Source: Tethya wilhelma
Lineage: Eukaryota > Porifera > Demospongiae > Tethyida > Tethyidae
Assembly (NCBI GenBank): GCA_964030475.1
Contig: CAXIPT010000001.1
Span: 14,022,662 to 14,086,661, forward strand
DNA length: 64,000 bases
Direction of reading: 5' to 3'
The first letter of the stretch is position 1. Every line of letters starts with the position of its first letter. Of the stretch, positions 25,100 to 36,800 are shown piece after piece. Both the position numbers and the translations under genes were made by a program. The notes under the pieces were generated by a model. It searched no databases. It worked only from the letters and a program-made list of their open reading frames with translations, and was not told the origin of the DNA.

Positions 25100-25809
25100 A
25101 TGGCTGATGTAAGTGATCATTAATTTTTCAGTTTTTTGTTACTCTCTCCAATTCTCTCCATTGCAGCCGTCCAAATCTGTCACCTCCATGAAGAGAAGGG
25201 CTGCTGTTGCAGCTGCAATTCTACTGGCAGTGGCCATTGCTTTGAGGAGCACATTCTCTTTCAAAGTCTTGAAAACAGTGTCCGAAAGTTTTCGAAACTC
25301 TTCAATTATTTTATCTGCATATGATAAATGTTGATTGGTTTAAACCTTTTAAACATTCGCCATACAGTGTTGGAGTCATCTATCTCGTAATCTTAAATTT
25401 GCCCAGAGTGATGAGATTCAAACCAGAGAATATTATTATTGTAGGAACATTGCCTGGACCACGTGAACCTAAACTTACAATGAATACGTACCTTAAACAT
25501 TACACACACACTAACAAGATACTTCCTAGTCTTCTTCTAAGCCTCTCTCTCTGTGAGCATTAACTGTTGATTATTTTTGAAAAAAGAGTGCTTGATGTAC
25601 CAGTATTTTCTGATAGTAGGATAAAAATAGGTGCTGTTTCGCGTGGTGAATTAGGCATTGGCAGTGTCCTCGAATTTTCAATGTTTCATTTGACTTTAGT
25701 TCACAGTTGTCTGTTGTACGTTGTCAGAGAGTGTGTACTTAAAGATGAGGCCATAAAATTAATTATTATTATTCTATTAATACAAGTAGTAAAAATTTTA
25801 AAAAAATAA
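25100..25809 (+). pseudogene. Decayed DNA transposase (EnSpm/CACTA Tnp2-like) fragments
   Basis: A block at about 25333-25490 reads HSPYSVGVIYLVILNLPR, FKPENIIIVGTLPGPREPKL and NTYLKHYT. This resembles the conserved region of Tnp2-like transposases (YLVI.NLPR...EN..LVG..PGP.EP). The frame stops at 25563, and later fragments (VLDVPVFSDSRIKIGAVSRG) are in another frame. A small upstream two-exon ORF (25100-25108 plus 25168-25329: MAD, then PSKSVTSMKRRAAVAAAILL) may be the element's N-terminus or unrelated. Stops and missing catalytic regions mark it as dead. No terminal repeats were identified. Confidence 0.6.
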
Positions 25810-26056
25810 ATATACACGACAGATTGTTATCTAATTACCTGAAAATTTTATGTGAGCATGCTTGAAAAATTGAATTCCGACGTGGCAGTGGTACAAGAAC
25901 AATAGGGACAGCAAAAAGCTGCAAAGGTCTGCTACTGGAGCCCTGTTTTTACTAGTAGTTAATCACACAGCATATAATTCAGCGTATCATGGTAAGTGTG
26001 TCTTCTAGTGCATTGAAAGCTAATGACCCGTTGACGATTCTAATTAATCCTCACCA

Positions 26057-26320
26057 CTAGTCATAGAATATCGCCAGAAAATGCACCAGCAGACTCTCAA
26101 AACAACACTTCCCATTGAGGAAGGCTCGATCCACTGACAGTCCTGGGATGTCTCTTTCATTGATGGTGGCACAAATTGAGTCATCAGAATCATCACAAAC
26201 ATCGACTGTAGGAGATAATGTTGCTATCGCAGTGCCATTCTCCAATGTCAAATTGCATGTAGTATTGAACAGGATAGTTATCTTCACTACAGGCTGTAGC
26301 TCGCTGTATGCAGATTCAAG
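26057..26320 (-). CDS. Possible single exon of an extracellular protein, fragment
   Basis: Open frame ending ...FLAIFYD-stop at 26057. It contains VVKITILFNTTCNLTLENGT (two N-glycosylation sites) and VDVCDDSDDSICATINERD, a composition typical of a secreted or ectodomain exon. There is no ATG; the frame starts near the duplicated tRNA block at 26338, which may have cut the gene. The gene is not recognised and may be a pseudogene remnant. Confidence 0.35.
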   Translation of the reverse strand, partial: LESAYSELQPVVKITILFNTTCNLTLENGTAIATLSPTVDVCDDSDDSICATINERDIPGLSVDRAFLNGKCCFESLLVHFLAIFYD

Positions 26321-26337
26321 CAAAAATACTCCTATTT

Positions 26338-26560
26338 ATCTTGAGGGAGAAAAAAAATGTGATGATGAAGGGGAAAAAAAAAAGGGTACCGACGAGGATG
26401 GGATTCGAACCCACGCGTGCAGAGCACAATGGATTAGCAGTCCATCGCCTTAACCACTCGGCCACCTCGTCCTTGAGAGACGAGTGTGTACCGAGTATCT
26501 ATTTAAAACTACTCTACTTGTTCTTCTGGCTTGATGAAATCCTTCATGGTAGTAGAATGA
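26338..26560. repeat. Duplicated 223-bp block carrying tRNA-Ser, copy 1
   Basis: Nearly identical to 29228-29452, from ATCTTGAGGGAGAAAAAAAA to CCTTCATGGTAGTAGAATGA. It includes the tRNA, about 50 bp on one side and about 90 bp on the other. Confidence 0.93.
26390..26471 (-). tRNA. tRNA-Ser(GCT), copy 2
   Basis: Same 82-nt sequence as at 3019-3100: acceptor GACGAGG/CCTCGTC, anticodon GCT, long variable arm, G discriminator. It lies inside the duplicated block. Downstream on its own strand is TTTTTTTTTT (26374-26383), a strong Pol III terminator. Confidence 0.96.
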
Positions 26561-26828
26561 GTCAGGCTGGCTAGCGAGACTAATGCATGTATGTTTAGTT
26601 GTGCATGCTAGTTGAGTGTGCTGAGGCTTATGCACCATAGGTGCTTTCATTTGTAGTGCTGTGGTTCCAATGTTGTTTTAAGAGTACAACTACTATCATT
26701 GATAACAGATGTATGCATGCATTGTTTTGTTCATACATGTTTTTTATCCACATGCATGTGATCATGCACTCTCCATTGAATATAGTTAGTAATGTGCCTT
26801 CCTTTCTTGTTTTTGACTGTTTGTGTAG

Positions 26829-26880
26829 CAATGGCACATGGTGAATATGAATGGCAAGACCCCAAGTCTCCAGAAGATAT
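26829..26880 (+). CDS. Mitochondrial ferredoxin (FDX2-like), one exon only
   Basis: A single exon with acceptor TTTGTGTAG and donor GTACGT reads MAHGEYEWQDPKSPED. This resembles the start of the mature 2Fe-2S ferredoxin FDX2 (EEWQDP...ED followed by V.I.F.DR in animals). The next exon, with the cluster-binding cysteines, would follow at once, but the sequence hits a single n at 26897. No transit-peptide exon was recognised upstream. A match over so few residues is tentative. Confidence 0.5.
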
Positions 26881-26896
26881 GTACGTCCCCTTTGAG

Positions 26897-26897
26897 N
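26897..26897. other. Contig join (single n) before TOGARAM1 3' half
   Basis: A lone n followed by a (GT)n tract. It separates the truncated ferredoxin-like exon from exons of the TOGARAM1 C-terminal half. Confidence 0.85.
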
Positions 26898-26974
26898 GTG
26901 TGTGTGTGTGTGTGTGTGTGTGTGCCCATGTGTGTGGACTTAAGTATATTATATTGTCTTTCATCTATTACCAG

Positions 26975-28909
26975 GTTAAAAACCTTCGTTCCTCGGTTGC
27001 TCGTGCAGCTATTGCTTGTTTTGGTGATCTCTTTGCAACAATGAAACGCTCTATGGAGCAGGTCAGTAGTGTTACAGTGACCATTATGTGCACATACTGT
27101 ATATCAATGTCCTTGTCTTTTTCATCAGGACTTGGACAGCGTAGTGCGTGTCTTGCTGCACAAGACTGGTGAATCCAACACCTTCATTCGTGAGGATGTG
27201 GACAAGGTGTTCACAGAGATGATTGGTAGTGTCAACATGGGCAAGTGCCTCACAGCTCTCATCAATGGAGGCCTCTCGTGAGTAGTTACTTGTGCACTAA
27301 TATAATGTACTTGTCGCACGAGATTATCATGATGTCATTATGACAAAATCATTGATATTTTCTAGACATCGTAACTCTCATGTCCGCAAAGCCATGTCCA
27401 AGTTCATGTGTACCTCAGTGGAGTGCTACGGCCCTTCCAAGTTTCTGCATGCCTCTAAGGACATCCTGGAGAAGGCCTTACCGGCTATTGTACAGCTGAT
27501 CAGTGACAGCTCACAAGATGTGAGATACAATGGTAAAAAGTGTCTCAACTTGCTCTGGCCTCAGTCTGACTTTGAGAAGATAGCCAGCAGAGTGCTGAAT
27601 GACCAACAGTTCACAAAAACTAAAGACACTGTTGAAAACCTCAAAGTTAAGGTGGGTTAAAATTCAAACTGCCTCAATACGACAATGTACAGATACAATT
27701 GAAACAGTTTAATAATGGTGCAACTTACTTTGTTTGCTCAGGGTATTGGTGATTCACCAAAAGAGAGCCAATCTGCCAAGCACCACAGTGGCAGCAGACA
27801 CTCAACTGGAGGGACCATTCGTAAAGGTGGTGGAAACCCGTCGTCTGGTTCATTGTCTCGTAGTGACTACCATGAGAGTGTCACATCCAGTGGCTACTCG
27901 TCAGGATCCTCCAAACTGAGGAAGGTTGACTCAATGAGTGCGTCTACAGACACACCACTGCCAGATGGACTCTTGGATAGACTCAAAGCTAGCAACTGGA
28001 GTGAAAGATACGAAGCTGTTTCAGAATTAGAGGAGTTTGTCAACACCTACCCATATTCATTGGCACCCCACTTGCACAAGGTACTGTAGTCCTAGATAGT
28101 AGAGGTTAACGTCAACAAGCGACCTGTTTCATGATTTCATGCTATACGATGTAAATTTATGTAGGTGTTTGATGTGTTCTGTCCACGACTGACTGACAGA
28201 AACAGTAAGGTGAACCTCCACGCTCTTGAGGCCTTCAGCAACATGGTTGCTATACTGTGCAATATCCTTGTTCCTGTCATAACCAATGTTATCGGAGCAC
28301 TGGTTCCTAACTTGGCCTCGAGAAATGCTACAATTCATGCCATGGCAATGACTGTCCTGGACTTAATCTCACAGTGCATTGGTGAGTTGACCATGATAGG
28401 TGTAGTATGTACATGACTGTACATTGATCTACCGATAATGTGTTTATGTGTACAATATAATTTTATAGTGTGTCAGGATAAGTTTTTATTTTCTTTTCAT
28501 TTCCAGATCCAGTGCATTTAATCCAGCCATTTGCTACCAATGGACAATATGGCAATACAAGAGTACAACCTATAATGATCATGAAGCTAGCTTGTACGTT
28601 GTAAAAAGTAGCAACCTTAAATTTACAAACATTACGTTGCCTGTATATTCTCCTCTTCCCCATTCAGATCTAACCCAACAAGTCTACAGTCAAAAACCTC
28701 AGTTAGTCTCTCGTCAGGTGTTGCCTGTATTGTGGTATCTCATTACAAACAGAGTGCCAGTCACTGGTGACAGCAAGACAGCCACCATCGCTCTGTGTGA
28801 TGCTCTGTGGCAGTGTATGGGTCAGAACTTTCTAGACAGTGCTGCTCATCTTTCTCCTGAACACCGAAAGAAGTTCGACGAAATGTTAAGCAGTCTTGAA
28901 AGGAGATGA
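26975..28909 (+). CDS. TOGARAM1: TOG array regulator of axonemal microtubules, C-terminal half
   Basis: Seven exons join in frame (26975-27061, 27129-27277, 27366-27651, 27742-28080, 28165-28381, 28507-28593, 28668-28909 with TGA), giving 468 residues. They hold most of TOG3 (VKNLRSSVARAA, VRVLLHKTGESNTFIREDVD, LINGGLSHRNSHVRKAM, DSSQDVRYNGKK) and a full TOG4 (LKASNWSERYEAVSELEEF, LTDRNSKVNLHALEAFSNM, QPFATNGQYG, LWQCMGQNF), with a Ser/Gly-rich linker between. The first HEAT helix pair of TOG3 is missing. This is the continuation of 12960-17389, displaced by about 9.6 kb of other contigs. Confidence 0.92.
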
Positions 28910-29227
28910 TGTCATTTGTCACTTGTTATTTACTTTGTGTTTTGTTTCATTATGTACAATATCCTAATTTGATGTACGTGCACTACAACTCATGTTCAGT
29001 TATCTATGGTTCCGTGATCAACTGTCTAAATATTGTTTTTGTGAACTTGTTCAATATCATGATTTTTAACACACCACTGTATGTTTACTATAAATAAAAA
29101 TTAATATTCATTTAATCAAAACTTAAAGCTAAGCTTACGTAATAATCATTATAAAAGACGATGTAGATGCATATATAATTTTAGCTGTGCCGTGTTTGTG
29201 TATACCTAGTAGATGTAACTGTATAAT
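28910..29227. other. TOGARAM1 3' flank
   Basis: AT-rich; AATAAA at 29092-29097 could serve as the polyadenylation signal. No gene seen. Confidence 0.5.
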
Positions 29228-29452
29228 TATCTTGAGGGAGAAAAAAAATGTGATGATGAAGGGGAAAAAAAAAAAGGGTACCGACGAGGATGGGATTCGA
29301 ACCCACGCGTGCAGAGCACAATGGATTAGCAGTCCATCGCCTTAACCACTCGGCCACCTCGTCCTTGAGAGACGAGTGTGTACCGAGTATCTATTTAAAA
29401 CTACTCTACTTGTTCTTCTGGCTTGATGAAATCCTTCATGGTAGTAGAATGA
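29228..29452. repeat. Duplicated 223-bp block carrying tRNA-Ser, copy 2
   Basis: Near-identical to 26338-26560; small differences in the poly(A) length. Confidence 0.93.
29282..29363 (-). tRNA. tRNA-Ser(GCT), copy 3
   Basis: Same 82-nt tRNA as the other two copies, with G discriminator and a downstream oligo-T on its strand. Confidence 0.96.
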
Positions 29453-29474
29453 AGATAATCTACAAATATGACAT

Positions 29475-32400
29475 TCAATTTTCTAAATGGTGTTTAGAGC
29501 ACAATAAACTGAACTCACCATCACCAGAATCAAGATGAAAAAAATGTGAAGGCTGAAGTGGCACAAACCGTTTTTTGTCCTGTTCCAACACTAGTTGTTG
29601 CATTGCAGATAATCTAGAGAATAATATCAAGAATACAGTAATGCTTGTTTCAAAAATAATAATTATTATGGTCAAATTTTTATCACCTTTGATCATTGGG
29701 ATGCCTGAAGTCTGTCCTCTGAGTGGAGGAGAGGCAGTGGTCAGTGGACGGCTGCTGTCGACGTGACAAGTGAAGAGCAAAGTCATGATAGTCAATCTCA
29801 CCCGCTCCACTAGTACCCTTATCACATCTGAATGACAGATAGTATTACGGATACACGTTTAGGACCTTTCATACACTTTGGTTTAGAGATGTCATTATGT
29901 ACCTAGTTATCATCTCATCCAGATCTTTGTCGCTCAGATCTATGTGCATATTTTTACAAACTGTTTTCACTTCCTCTCTACTGACAGTACCAGAGCTGGA
30001 AACAGACAGACAGAACAAAAAATCCATGATGAGTGAAGACTGAAATAAATCGCTACTTACAGATCTTTGTCGTATTCTAAGAATGCTTTTCTTAAGTTGA
30101 TATTCAGAGGATCTCTAGGATTGATGTTCTTGAGGAAGTTCCTCTGCTGAAGCAGGTTCTGTAGACCACTAGACCCATCTTGTCTGCCGGGGACTTCAAA
30201 TTCACTGGAACTATTATAGATATACATTATTATTAGAGAATTTTCTCCCTAGTAGTCATCGTATTTTTACTGTAAGACATACTCATGGTCAATGATCGAA
30301 TATCCTTGAGGGGTCTTGTTCGATATACCTGCTGCAGGTAGGTTTGGATCAACAGGAGGCCTCCCTCTATATTCAACCATCTAGATTATCACATACAAGA
30401 ATGAAATGGTAAGCTCATTATTTTAAGAAAACAAAATCTGGAAAATCTGAATGCACAAATCACTATTGGCAACTTGTAGTGCTTGTCTTTCAAGTTATTA
30501 TGATCACCTTTTCACTGAGTGGTTTGGAATCGTCAAAGCCAAGGATGAAGTGAGTTTGCTTGCTGTCTCCGATCCTCGATGTCCTTTCATCCAGAGCATG
30601 TCTCCTCTTGGTGATGCACTCTTGTGTGTCTTTCAGTGGGACAGTGAACTGCTGCTTCACTTCTGACAGAGCTGGTCCTTTAGGTGGACTGGCCAAGGCT
30701 CGATCACTCTCCAGGTGATGGTAGTCTTTAAGATCAGGCTTTACTAGTATTGGTCGACCTGTGACTTGACGAGGGTTACCATAGGAGGCAGTCATAACTG
30801 TATAAGGGGGGATACTGTGTCAATAGCAACGGGGAGCCCCATGTAGTTTATACTTAATTGCATTACTTGAATCAGTGTAGTGATCTCTGTTGCTGTTCGT
30901 GTCAATGTTCTCTAAGACAACTGCCAGTTTCTTGTGTCTATCCTGTAGTGACAATAATAATAATTCTTCACACTGATACAGTATAAACTGGTGTAGAATA
31001 CTCACTCTATTAGTAGTGAGGTTGGACAGCCTCGTCTCTTCCATTGAGCCAACATTGTGTCTCACAAAATCACTCCTGCTTGTGGTTTCACTACTTGACA
31101 CTTCAGGAAACTCATGCATTACCTAAAAATAAGGAAAAGAATATTTCATGTAGAATGCTGTGTAAATGACTAAAATAATATAGGCTAGTCATGGAATATG
31201 GGCATGAAATGTATACAGAGATTGAATTTTGTACCTTAGACAGAGGAGGAACAGAAGCACTCGATCTCTTTGTAGCCAAGTTGTGGGATTCAGGGTGGAA
31301 GTCTGTGTATTTAAAGTACTAGAGAATTAAAATCACTGACTCTAGTGATGATTAAGTACCTTTGGTGTAGGTGGAGGAGGGCAATCCCTTTTCGTCTCCA
31401 AACTGGAAATGAGTCCTTGTTTGATAGTTCCCACCGATGAATGGATCTGTGAAAGAAAGCACCCATATTGAACACTTTGACATTGAAACAATTTCTTCTG
31501 TTTAGTTACCTTCACCACCAGTCACTAATTCAGCTGTCTGTTATAGAGATAGAAAACAAGTACAAAAAATCATGAGTATTAGACACACACTGTTACATTC
31601 AAAAAAAAGAAATAGCTCTACCTGTGATCGGTCAGAATATGAAGCTCTGTTGGTGCTTGTGAGCTCCTCTTCACTGTGTTGTGAGGTGGCATGAGTTGTC
31701 AGATAGTGAATGAACTCAACGTAGTCTACCTGGCCATCACCATTATGATCACACCTGCATCGCAGACACTCAATGATAAACTTGTGATCTTGCAAAGATT
31801 ATGCATTACACTTACTCTCGAAGTAGTTCAGCTATTTCTTCCTCTGTGATAGGGGTGCCCAATTCCTGACAGATAGCTTTCAATTCTTCAATGGATATCT
31901 TACCAGATCTGTGCAAAACCAACATACAATCAAAAAAGTAAAGTACAGTCTAGAGCCAGGCACTAATAAGTTTCTTGCAATGATTTGTGTGCAAGGGTCT
32001 GGGTGTGCCAGATTAGGAAGAACATGAAGTGACCGATTGAATTCACCTGTCTTTGTCATACTTAAGGAAAGCTTTCTGCACATTGATAGCTATAGGATCA
32101 CGAGGGTTCTGGAACTCTTCAGTGTTTTTCTCTATGAGCAATCTCCTCAGAGCACTAATGGCAGGCATTGGCTGCTCCATTGTTCTGCAAAATTTTGGAA
32201 ACAATTGGAAGCATTACACAATGTCTGCATGCACTATATATAGCGTAGTACCGTGGTATGACATGGGAGTAGCCTCTCTTTGTGGAAGTAGATATTCCAG
32301 CTGGGGGGAGATGAAGGGGGAAATCTTGTTTTTGGATCGACAAAAAGTGATCTTTTGGAGTCGTGGTAGAAGCATTGTAGTCTCCAGATCTGAAGACGTT

Positions 32401-33051
32401 GGATTTGCTTCGATCCACATCCCTCTCAGTCTGAGCAACTCCAACAGTGGTGGAGGATGGCTGTCTTGCTGTGTAGCAATGACTTGTCTCACTCTCCAAG
32501 CTGAGAAGGGGAAAAAAGGGTAGCTAACGATCAGTGACTATTTATTATTTTCTTTGTAGCAAAAAGTAATAAATTTTTTCCTTTTTACCTGTCAGGATCA
32601 GTTCCAAGTTCAAAATGAGTGCTCTTTTGGAATTGGGTAGTCTTGTGTCTCCTACCCACTTTTTTGCCTTCCTTAGCCATCCTACTAGACCATTGCTCAT
32701 ACGACTGCAAGGCAACAAATGAAACAAAGTATACAAAGTGAATTATTGTCATGGAGTAGCTGTGGTTGAATGTTTTCTACCTTTTCCCCATCAAAGTCAG
32801 CACTGTACGTGGAATTTTCCAGCTTCTTGTCTGCGACATACTGTGGTGCCATATCCTACAAAATTTACACAATGATGTACATACACTGTAGCTAGAAAGT
32901 AGGCCTATTTAAGCATGTGTATAGAACTTACAGCCAAATGAATATCATACAAGCCTTGTGGTACATGTATCTTGAACTGAATCATAGAGGTAAAATATAA
33001 ACATAGGAAATGATGTTGTCAATAAATGCATAAAAAGGTCTAAAACTACCT

Positions 33052-33104
<53 letters not shown>

Positions 33105-33548
33105 ATTTACCTTTGTGAGTGGTTTTGCAGTGTAATCAGACTTGACAACAGAAGTGACGGGACTGCAATCGGAGCCAAAATGGAGATGCGTACTGTGTTG
33201 TGCACTTGAGTCCCATCTTGATGGATGGGATTGGCTACGAGGTCGATGCTGAAAAATAAACCAATATGACATCATGTACTACACACGCACACATCGTGGG
33301 AACAAAGCCTCATCATGGGAGATCATGAATTTGTGTATAATAATTAACAAGACATTCAGTTTTCTTACAATAAAATCTCGAGCTGTAATGCTTTCAAATG
33401 CTCCTTTTCTGTTCAGTGATCCTACACCTTTCAGGAAGTTCTGTGAGATGTGATCTTCCTGGTGAACATGTTTCAATACTTCTCTTCCTAGTGTTCTCCC
33501 TGGACCATATAATTCCTGCCTGCGTTTAGCCACGGACTCTGATGCCAT
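29475..33548 (-). CDS. Protein with two EF-hand pairs and repeated THFxxG motifs, likely ciliary
   Basis: About 20 short exons on the minus strand start at MASESVAKRRQELYGPG (ATG 33548-33546). Two similar halves follow one another. Each has motifs like STHLHFGSD, RTHFELGTD, RTHFQFGDE and QTHFILGFD, with SxYxxD neighbours typical of axonemal and microtubule-associated proteins, and then an EF-hand pair. Pair 1 (about 32140-31690): NPRDPIAINVQKAFLKYDKD / SGKISIEELK, then CDHNGDGQVDYVEFIHYL, a canonical loop. Pair 2 (about 30130-29730): NPRDPLNINLRKAFLEYDKD / SGTVSREEVK, then a looser loop CDKGTSGAGEIDYHDFALHL. The last recognised exon (about 29610-29525, LVLEQDKKRFVPLQ) ends either by reading to a stop at 29475 or by splicing on. 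The family name is uncertain; the ciliary role is inferred from motif style. Confidence 0.75.
33056..33102. repeat. (GT)n microsatellite in an EF-hand gene intron
   Basis: About 47 bp of GT repeats. Confidence 0.97.
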
Positions 33549-33808
33549 GCTTCCACTGCTGTCTGTGTCTGCAGCTAGCAGACTAGGTCTAGATTTGCTT
33601 CAGGGGATTGCAATTAACTGCAAGTTAAAAGGTTGTTGCTAAGCAACTAAACAACGGTAGAACTATGCACGTGAGCATAATGACCTTTGACCCTTATATA
33701 AAAATTAAACCGCACTGGGTTAGAACAAAAGGTAAGGATCGGTCAAGCAATGAGATTCACGTGATTTCGCCTGTTGCATGCACGTTGCACATTGGCGGAT
33801 TGACTGTA
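33549..33808. promoter_or_regulatory. Head-to-head intergenic region EF-hand gene/HyuA-DUF917
   Basis: 260 bp between opposing start codons; shared promoter inferred from spacing. GCACGTGAGC at 33667 and TTCACGTGAT at 33757 are CACGTG E-box-like sites. Confidence 0.4.
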
Positions 33809-36800
33809 ATGGCTTCCAACATGGAATCTTATGTTATTGGAGTAGATATTGGAGGTACGAACACAGACACAGCTATACTCTGTGGAAAAGTAGTGATAGC
33901 AAAGGCCAAGAGACCCACCACTCAGGACAAGACACAGGGCATAAAGAATTCCATCCAGGATGCTCTACAATCCTTATCTGAATCAACCAGGGCAACAGTC
34001 CTAGCCAGTTTAGCTCGTGTCAGCATTGGCACAACACACTTCACCAATGCCATTAAAGAGAGAGATGCAAAGAACCTGAAGAGAGTTGCAGTCATTCGTC
34101 TTTGTGGCAGTGCCTCCAGAGGTTTACCTCCTTTCACCGATTTTCCTGAGGAGCTTCTTCCTCTTCTCAACGGTGGTGCATACTTGGTGTCTGGTGGATT
34201 GGAGTACAACGCTAAAGAGATCTCTCCCATTGATCGTGATGAGATTCGAGACTGTGTGAAGAAGATTCTAGAACAGGACCCTCCTGTGCGGAATGTGGTG
34301 GTGTCGGGTGTGTTTGCCCCTTGTGACAGCCGACAGGAGAAGGAGGCGGTGGAGATCATCAAAGCAACAGCTCCTGAGCTCAGCTGCACACCTTCATATG
34401 AGGTATTCTATGTAGTGAATCTCATTGCTTGTCATACTCATACCCACATTGATGTGTGCACACACTGTGACACACATGCAGATCGGTATGCTTGGTCTAT
34501 TGGAAAGAGAGAATGCAGCTATCCTCAATGAGTCCCTGAGATCAATGGCTGCCTTCACAATTGGTGCATTTCGACGTGCACTAGCCGAACTAAACATCAC
34601 ATGTCCATTTTTCCTCACCCAAAATGATGGTACCCTCTTCAGGTAAAAGACTCTACTTCAGGGTTGGAAGTCTGGCTTCTGATAGAAGCCAGGCTGGTAA
34701 AGATATGCTTTTAAGGTTACGGGCTTCTGTTTGCTCATGAATATGCTAATAAGCATGTGCTAGTTATTTTAAACACGGAAGCAGATAGTTAATTTTGACG
34801 TCAATTTTTGCACAGCTTGCAAAAAAAAAAATCTTACCATATATTGACGACTAAAGTACTGCACAGTGGAAGGTAAAGGGCGGCTTGAAGAGGTTTTACA
34901 AAAAGAAACAGCTGGATCGTTGAAGTGCTCTTCTGTAGCTGCTTGGCAGGTGCCTGAAGCGCTTCTGCTGAACACTTTTTAGCTGCTCAGACAGTTTGTA
35001 GCTGGAGTTGAAAGAAAGTCTCCTTGTGCTGCCCTCGAGAACCAGTGTATGTTTTCTCTGCCACAGCGTTCAGGAAATAACAACTTACCAAGTTGGAAAA
35101 AACTAACGCCAAAATTTATTTGAGCCTAGATTTCACTGTAGCACTTGACAGATGCGCTGTAAACATCACACAGATTTTCCATAATCTAAGAATAAGCAGG
35201 TTGTGACTGTGCTTTTCTAGCAGTTGAAGTTGGCCCAAGAAGTTGTGTTGCTCAAAAAGTCTAGATAATAATATAATAAATATTATAGTTGAATGATCTA
35301 GCTCATGAATTATTCATATTCAAATACTAGCCTGTAACCTTAATATGGTGGCAATCTGACCAGAAAAACAGTCCCTACAGTTGTATAGTAGGTGGTGTTG
35401 CTTCTAGAAAATGCCACCTTGCAACAGTCAATCACTACATGGCTCAAATTGGCGAATATATGCAGGTGTCCTCAGTATTGTAGCAAAGTGTTGTTTCATG
35501 CACAATAGTGCTAACTACTGTATAGGACTGCCACAAAAATTGGCAGATTGGCGGTTTTGGTAAGGATTGTCAATGTTAAATGTGCTAAACGAGTCATTTT
35601 TACGCAGCACAGATGAATACATGTATTGCTGTATGCATCCTACCACCCAAATAAAATCTGCCTATCATGACAATCTGCCAAATTTTATTCCCACCAATAT
35701 TTTGTGCTATATTTCTATTAACTGATCCTTTTGCCACTTCTTGTGGAAAAGAAAGAGCTCAGTTAGTCCTGTATTTTCCCCCTGTGCTCACTGGTCATGT
35801 TCAATCCTCTTCCAACAACAGTGACAGTGAAGCCACAAAGTATCCTGTTCTGACGTTCTCCTCTGGACCCACCAACAGCATGAGAGGTGCTGCCTTCCTC
35901 TCTGGCCTCTCCAATGCCATTGTAGTGGACATTGGAGGGACAACAGCAGACGTGGGAGTACTCAGAAATGGATTCCCCAGAGAAGCATCCACTCAGTGTA
36001 TGGTATGTGACCCCATGGGTGGTTCAGTGCATTGATCTTTGGTCACACTAGCTTGGCAGTTACTACCGTGATTGTGACTATTGGGTCTTTTCAGGTTGGT
36101 GATGTGAGGACTAACTTTGCGATGCCTGACGTCCAAAGCATTGCCCTGGGAGGTGGCTCTCGTGTTGTATGGAATTCTACAAATGTATGTATGTGTACAC
36201 ACGTAAAAGATTTTTAACAGGCCATAGTATACGTATCCTTTTATAGTTTGGTGACAGGTTATAATATTATAGCTCATGATCTTTAATATCTTTTTGTTGA
36301 TTCAGAAAAGTGTTACTGTGGGTCCTGAGAGTGTTGGCTACAGGATTACTGAGGATGCACTCTGTTTTGGAGGAGGGGTGTGTACCACCACCGATGTTGC
36401 CATAGCAGCAGGGGTAGCTCCTAGTGATTTCTGTCAGACCCCTGAAGCTGTTGCTAGCCTTAGTGGAGCAATGGTGTACTCCACTATGAGAGAGATAAGG
36501 AAGATGCTTGAGGTTGCCATTGACAGCATGAAGGTAGAAATTTGAATAACGAGTCATTTAATTTATTTTCATTTTCTTGCCTAATGTCTTCCTCACAATT
36601 AAAGACAGAGAAAGAGGAAGTCCCTGTGATATTGGTTGGTGGTGGATGTATTCTGGTTGATCGTGAAGTTCCTCTCCATGGTGCTTCTCATGTTCTCTCT
36701 CCCAAAGATCACTGGGTGAGTAAGTGAGAATCATATATTTGTCATCTTGAGGCTTGTATCTCACCAAGAGTGTATTAAGGAGAGTACGCAACTACATACA

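Noticed and set aside
17391..26896. Nested genes in a genuine large TOGARAM1 intron
   Set aside because: Possible in principle, but the neighbouring genes are themselves cut at the same n joins and one is in two orientations.
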